Positions 6,245 through 12,573 of a stretch of 13,358 nucleotides of DNA are shown piece after piece (the first letter of the stretch is position 1; each line of letters starts with the position of its first letter). The DNA is from DASRTE01 sp050743145 (lineage in GTDB: Bacteria > Actinomycetota > Actinomycetes > Jiangellales > Jiangellaceae): NCBI GenBank assembly GCA_050743145.1, contig JBOGDU010000142.1, positions 1 through 13,358 on the forward strand, in the 5' to 3' direction. Under the pieces are notes generated by a model. That model did not search any database. It saw only the letters and a list, made by a program, of their open reading frames with translations, and was not told the origin of the DNA. A program made the position numbers and the translations under genes.

Positions 6245-6603
6245 AGGCGGGACCTCCGGATCGTCACTGTCACGTCGCCGAAGGTCACCGGCACTGGTGC
6301 CTCCGGCTTGTGCACGGTCACTTCGACGTCCTCGACCCGCGTCTCGGCCAGGCAGAGGTCGGCGATGCGCTGGGCGAGTGTCTCGACCAGCCGGACCGGT
6401 TCCCCCGCGACGACGCCCGCGACTCGCTCGGCAATGCTGCCGTAGTCGACCGTGTCGGCAAGATCGTCGCTTGCGGCCGCCGCCCGCGTGTCGACGCCGA
6501 GGATGACGTCGACGGTGAACTCCTGGCCGTTCTCCCGCTCATGGGCGAACCAGCCGTGGCGTCCCCGCGCGGTCAGGCCGCGCAATGCGATTCGGTCGGA
6601 CAC
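6241..6603 (-). CDS. folB: Dihydroneopterin aldolase
   Basis: FolB cleaves 7,8-dihydroneopterin to 6-hydroxymethyl-dihydropterin and glycolaldehyde. The 120-residue length is standard. Residues corresponding to the active site are visible: E22 within GWFAHERENGQEF, Y54 in VDYGSI, E74 in VETLA and K99 in VHKPEAP. The start is the GTG at 6603 (VSDRIALRGL). A TAGGGT hexamer lies 6 nt before it, so it could also be initiated separately from folP. The stop codon overlaps the folK start (GTGA). It lies 46 bp after the NTF2-like gene, with a hairpin in the gap. The next steps are FolK and FolP in the same cluster. Confidence 0.97.
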   Translation of the reverse strand: MSDRIALRGLTARGRHGWFAHERENGQEFTVDVILGVDTRAAAASDDLADTVDYGSIAERVAGVVAGEPVRLVETLAQRIADLCLAETRVEDVEVTVHKPEAPVPVTFGDVTVTIRRSRL

Positions 6604-6609
6604 GGGATG

Positions 6610-6615
6610 ACCCTA
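6610..6615 (-). promoter_or_regulatory. Candidate internal -10 element (TAGGGT) before folB
   Basis: TAGGGT is followed by 6 nt and then the GTG start of folB. No good -35 is seen. Together with the hairpin upstream it could allow separate transcription of folB-folK-DUF3180. Confidence 0.3.
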
Positions 6616-6631
6616 GCTCCCGCCCCCGCCT

Positions 6632-6656
6632 GGGTTCTGACCCGGTCGGTCAGCCC
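6632..6656 (-). other. Hairpin overlapping the NTF2-like stop codon
   Basis: CTGACC (6637-6642) pairs with GGTCAG (6648-6653) around a 5-nt loop. GGG/CCC pairs extend it across a 2-nt bulge, giving a 9-bp stem spanning 6632-6656. It includes the stop codon of the NTF2-like gene and lies upstream of folB. No T-run follows. It could attenuate read-through or shield the 3' end. Confidence 0.4.
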
Positions 6657-7078
6657 TCGCGACGCTGCACTCCGGAGGCGTGGTGCACCCAGAGCCGCCA
6701 GACGTCGCCGTCCCGACGGAACACGTTCGTGGCGACCGCGTGCCCGCCCGCGAACACCGTGTCGGGCATGCCGTCTGCCGCCGAGAGCAGGTTCTCGGTG
6801 CAGGTGACGACAGCAACACCGTCATGGGTCTCGACGGCCACGTCGGTCAGGACGAACTGGAGGTATGGCGTCGCGGCCAGCACGGCGGCCCACGAGCGCA
6901 GCACGGCCTTGTGGCCGTGGATCGGCGCCAGCCCGGGGTGCACGCAGACCGCCGCGTCGTCGACCCAGAGCTGCTCCAGCGCGTCGAGGTCACCGCGCTC
7001 CACGGCCTCGTAGAACGCGGCGTTCGCGGCGAGGACCTCCGCCTCGCCCGGGTCCGGGCCGTCGGTCATGTCGCTCAC
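6650..7078 (-). CDS. NTF2-like (SnoaL/DUF4440-type) protein in the folate cluster
   Basis: This 142-residue protein has the NTF2-like alpha+beta cone fold: an N-terminal helical part (ANAAFYEAVERGDLDALEQLWVDDAAVCVHPG), then the small-domain hallmark HGHKAVLRSWAAVL, then strands (FVLTDVAVETHDGVAVVTCTENL) and a C-terminal strand ending VWRLWVHHASG. The fold hosts enzymes and binding proteins alike, so no reaction can be assigned. The start is probably the GTG at 7078, overlapping the folP stop codon as GTGA, as seen for folB/folK; an ATG at 7069 is the alternative. Its place between folP and folB recurs in actinobacteria, hinting at a role linked to pterin or folate metabolism, which is inference. 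Confidence 0.85.
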   Translation of the reverse strand: MSDMTDGPDPGEAEVLAANAAFYEAVERGDLDALEQLWVDDAAVCVHPGLAPIHGHKAVLRSWAAVLAATPYLQFVLTDVAVETHDGVAVVTCTENLLSAADGMPDTVFAGGHAVATNVFRRDGDVWRLWVHHASGVQRREG

Positions 7079-7956
7079 CCGGTCGCCTCGTCGCCCCAGC
7101 GCGCCGCGAGCCGGACGGCATCGAGAGAGCCCGGGACCTCGTGGACGCGCACGCACCATGCGCCGGCCAGCGCGATCAGCGCCGAGAGGACCCCGGTCGC
7201 AGCGTCGCGCCCGTCCGGAGGGCGGTCCTCGTCGGTGGTTGGATCGGCGAGCAGGCGGCCGAGGAACGCCTTGCGCGACGCGGCGACGAGAACAGGCGAC
7301 CCGAGGTCGACGATCTCGCCCAGGCGGGCGAGCAGGGTCCAGTTGTGGTCGCCGGTCTTGGCGAAGCCGAGCCCAGGATCGAGCGCAATCCGATCGCGCG
7401 AGATGCCTGCCTCGACGGCCTTGTCGAGCCGGGGCAGCAGCTCCCGCCCGACGTCGTGGACCACGTCTGTGTACGTCGCCAGTTCCTGCATGTGGTCCGA
7501 GTGCCCGCGCCAGTGCATGAGAACGATGGGGACGCCGGCGTCTGCGACGACGCGCAGCATTCCCGGGTCGGCCTGGCCGCCGGACACGTCGTTCACCAGG
7601 CTCGCTCCGTGGTCGATGGCCTGTGTGGCCACCTCGGCGCGCATGGTGTCGATGGAGACGGTGACGCCGGCGGCGGCCAGCTCACGGACGACCGGGAGGG
7701 CCCTGCGCAGCTCCTCCTCGACGCTCGGGCGCTGCGCGCCGGGCCTGGTGGACTCGCCTCCGACGTCGACCAGGTCAGCCCCTTGTGCGGCCAGCCGCAG
7801 TCCCTGGGTCACGGCATCACCGGGCTCGAACCAGCGGCCTCCGTCGGAAAAGGAGTCGGGCGTGACGTTGACGACCCCCATGACCAGGCAACGCTCCGGC
7901 GTCGGCAGGCCCGAGACGTACGCCGCCGGCCGACCGGGTCCGGACGTGGCCGTCAC
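7075..7956 (-). CDS. folP: Dihydropteroate synthase
   Basis: FolP condenses 6-hydroxymethyl-dihydropterin pyrophosphate with p-aminobenzoate to dihydropteroate and is the sulfonamide target. It has 293 residues from the GTG at 7956. TIM-barrel motifs: MGVVNVTPDSFSDGG (26-40), GGESTRPGA (66-74), SIDT (101-104), VNDVSGG (121-127), LDPGLGFAKT (192-201), ASRKAFLG (226-233) and VRVHEV (269-274). All key pterin and phosphate contacts look intact. The frame is open to 8121, but the extra residues are unlike the family and the GTG is preceded by TACGCT at 7 nt, a leaderless layout. It heads the folP - NTF2 - folB - folK - DUF3180 group and is separated from folE by an unrelated gene. Confidence 0.96.
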   Translation of the reverse strand: MTATSGPGRPAAYVSGLPTPERCLVMGVVNVTPDSFSDGGRWFEPGDAVTQGLRLAAQGADLVDVGGESTRPGAQRPSVEEELRRALPVVRELAAAGVTVSIDTMRAEVATQAIDHGASLVNDVSGGQADPGMLRVVADAGVPIVLMHWRGHSDHMQELATYTDVVHDVGRELLPRLDKAVEAGISRDRIALDPGLGFAKTGDHNWTLLARLGEIVDLGSPVLVAASRKAFLGRLLADPTTDEDRPPDGRDAATGVLSALIALAGAWCVRVHEVPGSLDAVRLAARWGDEATG

Positions 7957-7963
7957 TCGTGTC

Positions 7964-7969
7964 AGCGTA
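7964..7969 (-). promoter_or_regulatory. Candidate leaderless -10 element (TACGCT) for folP
   Basis: TACGCT on the minus strand is followed by exactly 7 nt and then the GTG start of folP. The -35 region is unconvincing. It would give the folP group a promoter of its own, which fits the 100-bp gap and the foreign-looking gene upstream. Confidence 0.45.
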
Positions 7970-8056
7970 CGCGCGCGACAGCCATGATCGACTGGGCGCA
8001 GTTGTCGCGACACGCCCGGGCGCGCCGTGACAGGTGTGTCCAGTCTGCGGGAAGAC

Positions 8057-9022
8057 TCAGAACTCCATCGGCCAAGGGGTTTCTGGAGGCTCGATCGTCC
8101 AGCGGTCCATTTGGCGGTCACGTGTGACCGCCCGCCGGAATCCGTCGCGCAACCGCGCTATCGTCTGCCGTCGGCGGTACATCAGGTCGATCGACGTCGC
8201 ACGCACGACCGTCAGCCCGTGCGCCTCCAGCCGCTCTTCACGGGCGTTGTCGTCAGTGTGCCGCCGCAGCGCCCGGTGATCAGCGCCGTCGTATTCACCG
8301 ACGAGGCCTGTCTCCACGTCCAGCAAGTCGGGAATACCGAGCATGAGACCGGCCGGGTTGTAGACAGGCACGTTGACCTCTGGTCGTGCGATTCCGGCCT
8401 CGACCACCCAGAGCACGCGAAACCGACTCTCGGGGCAGGACCGCGCACGTGCATCGGCCAGCGGGATCGCCCGGCGAGCGATCGGGACCCCTTTCCAAGC
8501 CCGATGCTCGGCGACGTACTCGTCGAGCGAGTCCACATCGGCAATCTCGGCCCGGAGCACGGCGTCGATGGCAACGACGGCGTCTTCGAGGCCGGAACAG
8601 CGCATCTCGTCGAAACAGCTCCGCACTGGTGATGTCATGACCACTCCATCGAGCTCGACGAGATCCGCGTCGGCCAGCGGCGCGCGGATCGTGGCGATAC
8701 CGCGGCGCCGGACACGCCGCTCGTACGGCAGCGCCATGAGCACAGGCAGCACCGAACCGTCCCAGCGCCTACCGTCCAGATCCGTCGCACCCTGCGAGTA
8801 CGCCGCTGCCCATCCGCTGAGCGCGCCACCGTCTGGGAGGACGCTCGCCGCCTCGGCGATCCGCTGCTCGGGACTCATCTCGTCCGTGGCAGACCAGGCA
8901 TAGCGACCGTGGTAGGCCCGCCGCCACAGCGCGCCCGTCAGTTCGCGGACGCTTACCTGCGCCGCCCGCAGGGACGACCGGGAGTGCGCTCCACGAACGA
9001 GCGGGTCGGGCAACGACGACAT
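8057..9022 (-). CDS. AbiEi/DUF559-like protein with PD-(D/E)XK-type nuclease region
   Basis: This 321-residue protein resembles a family common in actinobacteria: an N-terminal winged-helix-like part (SRSSLRAAQVSVRELTGALWRRAYHGRYAW, about 14-43), a middle helical region with SGWAAAYSQGA, and a C-terminal restriction-endonuclease-like core. In the core, E198 (ESRFR), D232 (GIPDLLD), E243 and D245 (GEYDG) followed by H249 are in the order and spacing of PD-(D/E)XK active sites. Relatives are variously annotated as DUF559, AbiEi-type antitoxin-domain or VSR-like proteins; whether they cut DNA is not established. No partner toxin gene is present. I chose the ATG at 9022 (MSSLPDPL) by family-like start; its Shine-Dalgarno is poor. 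It interrupts the usual folE-folP neighbourhood, with 154 bp upstream and 100 bp downstream. Confidence 0.75.
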   Translation of the reverse strand: MSSLPDPLVRGAHSRSSLRAAQVSVRELTGALWRRAYHGRYAWSATDEMSPEQRIAEAASVLPDGGALSGWAAAYSQGATDLDGRRWDGSVLPVLMALPYERRVRRRGIATIRAPLADADLVELDGVVMTSPVRSCFDEMRCSGLEDAVVAIDAVLRAEIADVDSLDEYVAEHRAWKGVPIARRAIPLADARARSCPESRFRVLWVVEAGIARPEVNVPVYNPAGLMLGIPDLLDVETGLVGEYDGADHRALRRHTDDNAREERLEAHGLTVVRATSIDLMYRRRQTIARLRDGFRRAVTRDRQMDRWTIEPPETPWPMEF

Positions 9023-9151
9023 CCTGGCGAGGCTGTCGGGGCCAGCGCAGCCAAGGCCAGGTTCCCACGCGCACATGTGCACAGCACGGCGTTGGACACC
9101 CCACCTGTGGACGCGTTCCGACCCGCGCAGACTGGTCAAGGAGACCGCGGT

Positions 9152-9165
9152 CCCGTGACCACGGG
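9152..9165 (-). terminator. Possible weak hairpin downstream of folE
   Basis: CCCGT (9152-9156) pairs with ACGGG (9161-9165) around a 4-nt loop, 12 bases past the folE stop codon on the minus strand. There is no T-run. The remaining folE-to-nuclease gap shows no other clear signal. Confidence 0.25.
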
Positions 9166-9176
9166 CGGCTACCGGT

Positions 9177-9779
9177 TCATCGGCCCAAGATCAGGCTCAT
9201 GGCCTCGGCCCGCGTGGCGGGGTTGCGCAGCTGCCCGCGCACGGCACTGGTCAGCGTCTTCGCGCCCGGCTTGCGCACACCGCGCATGGTCATGCACAGG
9301 TGCTCGGCCTCCACCACCACGATGACACCCGCTGGCTGGAGCAGGAGGCACAGCGAGTCGGCCACCTGGGTGGTGAGCCGCTCCTGCACCTGCGGCCGCT
9401 TGGCGAACACGTCGACCAGGCGGGCCAGCTTCGACAACCCGGTGATCCGCCCGTTGGCGCCCGGGATGTAACCGATGTGCGCGAAACCATAGAACGGGAC
9501 GAGATGATGCTCGCAGGTCGACGCCACCTCGATGTCCTTGACCATGACCATCTCGTCGTGCCCGGCCTCGAACGTCGTCGTCAGCACCTCCGCCGGGTCC
9601 TGGCGCAGGCCGCGGAACATCTCCTCGTACGCACGCGCGAAGCGCACCGGCGTGTCCCGCAACCCCTCCCGTGACGGATCCTCGCCGATGGCGACGAGGA
9701 GCTCCCGAACGGCGGCCTCGACCCGCGCGTGGTCGAAGGGCTGCGTGGCCGTACGGGCGAGATCGGGCTCTGCTACCAC
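9177..9779 (-). CDS. folE: GTP cyclohydrolase I
   Basis: FolE converts GTP to 7,8-dihydroneopterin triphosphate, the first committed step of tetrahydrofolate synthesis. It has 200 residues, standard length. Zinc ligands are visible as C89 and H92 in STCEHHLVPF and C162 in EHLCMTMRG. Further signatures are GLSKLARLVDVFAKRPQVQE (114-133) and the N-terminal EDPSREGLRDTPVRFARAYEEM. The start is the GTG at 9779, 6 bp after the ftsH stop codon. An AGGAG inside the ftsH 3' end lies 10 nt upstream, so it is co-transcribed with ftsH. This is the canonical zinc-dependent type I enzyme, not the FolE2 type. Unusually, a nuclease-like gene rather than folP follows. Confidence 0.98.
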   Translation of the reverse strand: MVAEPDLARTATQPFDHARVEAAVRELLVAIGEDPSREGLRDTPVRFARAYEEMFRGLRQDPAEVLTTTFEAGHDEMVMVKDIEVASTCEHHLVPFYGFAHIGYIPGANGRITGLSKLARLVDVFAKRPQVQERLTTQVADSLCLLLQPAGVIVVVEAEHLCMTMRGVRKPGAKTLTSAVRGQLRNPATRAEAMSLILGR

Positions 9780-9785
9780 CGCGGG

Positions 9786-11804
9786 CTAGCTCCTGTCGGT
9801 GCGCTCGGTGCGCTCGGCGCGCTCGACGCCCTGCGACACCGGCTCCTCCACCGGCACGTGCGGCCGGACGTCGCCGTTGGGAGACACCGCCTCGATGGCC
9901 TTGACCGGCGCGTCGACCGGCCCCCGCTCGGACGGCTTTCGGGTGGCCGAGCCGGTCCAGGCCGGCCGGCGGTCCCGCTTGCGCACCGGCGCGAAGACCT
10001 CGGCGACCTCTTCCTTGTTCAGCGTCTCGCGCTCGAGCAGCGCGACCACGAGGCTGTCGAGGATGTCGCGGTTCTCGACCAGGATGTCGAACGCCTCCTG
10101 GTGCGCAGTCTCGATCAGGCGCCGCACCTCTTCGTCGACCTGGCCGGCGACCTCCTCGGAGTAGTCGCGCTCGTGGCCCATGTCGCGGCCGAGGAAGGGC
10201 TCGGCCCGGTCGGTGCCGAACTTGACCGCACCCAGGCGCTCGGTCATGCCGTACTGGGTGACCATGCGGCGAGCCAGCGTGGTGGCCTTGTCGATGTCGT
10301 TGGCCGCACCGGTGGTCGGGTCGTGGAAGACGAGCTCTTCGGCGGCGCGTCCGCCCCTCATGTAGGCGAGCTGGTCGAGGATCTCGTTGCGCGTCGTGGA
10401 GTACTTGTCCTCGTCGGGGAGGACCATCGTGTACCCGAGGGCGCCGCCTCGCGGCAGGATCGTCACCTTGTGCACCGGGTCGGTGTGGTGCAGTGCCGCG
10501 GCCACCAGGGCGTGTCCGCCCTCGTGGTAGGCCGTGATCTTCTTTTCCTTGTCGTTCATCAGCCGCGACCGCTTCTGCGGCCCGGCGACCACGCGGTCGA
10601 TGGCCTCGTCCATGGCACGGGCGCCGACGACCTTGCCGTTGGTCCGTGCGGTGAGCAATGCGGCCTCGTTGAGGACGTTGGCCAGATCGGCACCGGTGAA
10701 ACCGGGCGTGCGCCGTGCGACGGCGAGCAGGTCGACGTCGTCGCCGATCGGCTTGCCACGGGCATGCACCTGGAGGATCTTGTGGCGGCCCTCGAGGTCG
10801 GGCGGTTCGACCGCGATCTGGCGGTCGAAGCGGCCCGGGCGGAGCAGCGCCGGGTCGAGGATGTCGGGCCGGTTGGTGGCCGCGATCAGGATGACGTTGG
10901 TCTTGACGTCGAAGCCGTCCATCTCGACGAGGAGCTGGTTCAGCGTCTGCTCGCGCTCGTCGTGGCCGCCGCCGAGTCCCGCGCCGCGGTGCCGCCCGAC
11001 GGCGTCGATCTCGTCGACGAAGACGATCGCCGGCGCGTTCTCCTTGGCCTCCTTGAACAAGTCACGTACGCGGGACGCGCCGACGCCCACGAACATCTCC
11101 ACGAAGTCGGAACCCGAGATCGTATAGAACGGCACGCCCGCCTCGCCCGCGACAGCGCGCGCCAGCAGCGTCTTGCCGGTGCCGGGTGCGCCGTAGAGCA
11201 GCACACCCTTGGGGATCTTGGCTCCGACGGCCTGGAACTTGGCCGGCTCCTGCAGGAACTCCTTGATCTCCTCCAGCTCCTCGATCGCCTCGTCGCAGCC
11301 GGCCACGTCGGCGAAGGTCGTCTTCGGCGTGTCCTTGCTCTGCAGCTTTGCCCGAGACTTGCCGAAGTTCATGACCCTGCTGCCGCCACCCTGCATCTGG
11401 GTCATGAAGAACCAGATGAGCCCGGCGAGCAGGATGAACGGCAGCAGCGCCCCCAGCAGGCTCCACAGCACGCTGGCCTGCGGCACCTCGACGTCGTAGC
11501 CCTCGGTGAGGGTGCCGGCGTCCTGCTGCTCCTGCAGGTCGTGCTGTAGCTCGATGCCCTGGCCCTCGACGTACTGCGCACTGATCCGGTCGTCGTTCTT
11601 CAGCGTGAGCTGGATCTCCTGGGTCTCACCACCGATGATCTTCGCGGACTTCACGTTCCCGGAGTCGATCTCGGAGACCACCTGGGCGGTGTCGACACGC
11701 TCGAACCCGCCGCCGGAGTCGAGCATCCGGGTGAGCACGATCGCGGCGAACACGAAGATGAGGACCCAGAACAGCGGGCCTCGAAGAAGTCGCTTTGCGT
11801 CCAT
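9786..11804 (-). CDS. ftsH: ATP-dependent membrane zinc metalloprotease FtsH
   Basis: FtsH is a membrane-anchored AAA+ protease that extracts and degrades unassembled or regulatory proteins. It has 672 residues. Transmembrane segments lie at about 11-27 and 113-134, flanking the external domain. AAA motifs: Walker A GAPGTGKT (205-212), pore FVG (238-240), Walker B VFVDEID (261-267) and second region of homology ATNRPDILDPALLRPGRFDR (309-328). The protease zinc site is HEGGH (427-431), with D503 the likely third ligand. The ATG at 11804 gives a normal short cytoplasmic N-terminus; the frame is open further upstream but unlike FtsH. The C-terminal tail after about 610 is charged and ends in three imperfect ERA/ERT triplets from a 9-bp repeat. 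It is preceded by a 188-bp leader with two hairpins and followed by folE after 6 bp. Confidence 0.98.
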   Translation of the reverse strand: MDAKRLLRGPLFWVLIFVFAAIVLTRMLDSGGGFERVDTAQVVSEIDSGNVKSAKIIGGETQEIQLTLKNDDRISAQYVEGQGIELQHDLQEQQDAGTLTEGYDVEVPQASVLWSLLGALLPFILLAGLIWFFMTQMQGGGSRVMNFGKSRAKLQSKDTPKTTFADVAGCDEAIEELEEIKEFLQEPAKFQAVGAKIPKGVLLYGAPGTGKTLLARAVAGEAGVPFYTISGSDFVEMFVGVGASRVRDLFKEAKENAPAIVFVDEIDAVGRHRGAGLGGGHDEREQTLNQLLVEMDGFDVKTNVILIAATNRPDILDPALLRPGRFDRQIAVEPPDLEGRHKILQVHARGKPIGDDVDLLAVARRTPGFTGADLANVLNEAALLTARTNGKVVGARAMDEAIDRVVAGPQKRSRLMNDKEKKITAYHEGGHALVAAALHHTDPVHKVTILPRGGALGYTMVLPDEDKYSTTRNEILDQLAYMRGGRAAEELVFHDPTTGAANDIDKATTLARRMVTQYGMTERLGAVKFGTDRAEPFLGRDMGHERDYSEEVAGQVDEEVRRLIETAHQEAFDILVENRDILDSLVVALLERETLNKEEVAEVFAPVRKRDRRPAWTGSATRKPSERGPVDAPVKAIEAVSPNGDVRPHVPVEEPVSQGVERAERTERTDRS
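9798..9824. repeat. Three 9-bp tandem repeats in the ftsH 3' end
   Basis: GGTGCGCTC at 9798-9806 and 9807-9815 and GGCGCGCTC at 9816-9824. On the minus strand these encode the ERA-ERT-ERT tail of FtsH. Slippage-type growth of a disordered tail is the simple explanation. Confidence 0.8.
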
Positions 11805-11807
11805 GAT

Positions 11808-11834
11808 GGGGAGCCGGTCGGCCCCGTTCCTCCT
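11808..11834 (-). promoter_or_regulatory. ftsH Shine-Dalgarno with intervening hairpin
   Basis: AGGAGG (11834-11829) is 24 nt from the ATG at 11804, too far for normal initiation. The 18 nt at 11825-11808 can fold as GGGG/CCCC plus CC/GG around a GACC loop, with a 2-nt bulge. Folded, AAC and ATC remain, so the effective spacing is about 6 nt. No start codon lies at the normal distance from the AGGAGG. Confidence 0.5.
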
Positions 11835-11840
11835 GCCTGT

Positions 11841-11867
11841 CGGAACACCCGGTGAAAGGGGTGTCCG
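11841..11867 (-). other. Second hairpin in the ftsH leader
   Basis: CGGAACACCC (11841-11850) pairs with GGGTGTCCG (11859-11867), one bulged A, 8-nt loop. It lies just upstream of the AGGAGG in the hpt-ftsH gap. It could partly terminate hpt transcripts or stabilise the ftsH mRNA; no T-run follows. Confidence 0.5.
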
Positions 11868-11992
11868 GCGGCCGGCCCGCCGGAGATGTCGGTCATCCGA
11901 CGGTACACCGGGCCAGCCCGGCGCGCCCCACGCGCACCAGAAGCTGACAAATGGGCAACGTCGCAGGTGGGCCCGGTGTTCCCGGCCGCAGG

Positions 11993-12544
11993 TCAGGTGT
12001 ACACGTGCGGCGCGAGCGTGGCGACGACACGCAGGTTGCGGTAACGCTCCCGGTAGTCGAGGCCGTAACCCACCACGAACTCGTTGGGGATGTCGAAGCC
12101 GACGTATCGCACCTCGACGGCGGTCTTCGCAGCCTCCGGCTTGCGCAGAAGGGTGCAGATCTCGACCGACGCGGGGCTTCGTGAGCGCAGGTTGGACACC
12201 AGCCAAGAGAGGGTCAGTCCGGTGTCGATGATGTCCTCGACGACCAGGACGTGCCGACCGGTGAGGTCGGTGTCGAGGTCCTTGAGGATACGAACGACCC
12301 CGCTGGACTTGGTACCCGAGCCGTACGACGAGACCGCCATCCAGTCGGTTTCGACGTGGCGGCTCAGGGCTCTCGACAAGTCTGCCATGACCATGACGGC
12401 ACCCTTGAGCACTCCGACCAGGAGCAGGTCGCGGCCCTCGTAGTCGCGCTGGATGTCCGCCGCCATCTCGGTGACCCGGCGCTGGATGTCGGACTCGGAC
12501 AGGAGGACCTTGTCGAGATCGGCACGCATGTGCTCGGCGTCCAC
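11993..12544 (-). CDS. hpt: Hypoxanthine phosphoribosyltransferase
   Basis: Hpt joins hypoxanthine or guanine to PRPP to give IMP or GMP (purine salvage). It has 183 residues from the GTG at 12544. Motifs: LLLVGVLKGAVMVMADL, MAVSSYGSGTKSSGVVRILKDLD, the PRPP-binding loop VLVVEDIIDTG, LLRKPEA and the C-terminal YVGFDIPNEFVVGYGLDYRERYRNL. Start choice: VDAEHMRADLDKVLL aligns with streptomycete-type N-termini. An ATG at 12529 and a GTG at 12577, which would overlap the tilS stop codon as GTGA, are alternatives. It is downstream of tilS and upstream of ftsH, the usual actinobacterial order. Confidence 0.96.
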   Translation of the reverse strand: MDAEHMRADLDKVLLSESDIQRRVTEMAADIQRDYEGRDLLLVGVLKGAVMVMADLSRALSRHVETDWMAVSSYGSGTKSSGVVRILKDLDTDLTGRHVLVVEDIIDTGLTLSWLVSNLRSRSPASVEICTLLRKPEAAKTAVEVRYVGFDIPNEFVVGYGLDYRERYRNLRVVATLAPHVYT

Positions 12545-12573
12545 GCCCGCAGCCTGCCACACGCCGCCCGGCG

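Noticed and set aside
9143..9152. 10-bp palindrome GACCGCGGTC downstream of folE as an operator
   Set aside because: It is a short self-complementary GC sequence of a kind common by chance here, not placed before any start with promoter features.
9729..11549. A 606-codon open frame on the plus strand antisense to ftsH
   Set aside because: Long antisense frames are expected opposite GC-rich genes; ftsH on the minus strand is unmistakable and the antisense product has no recognisable motif.
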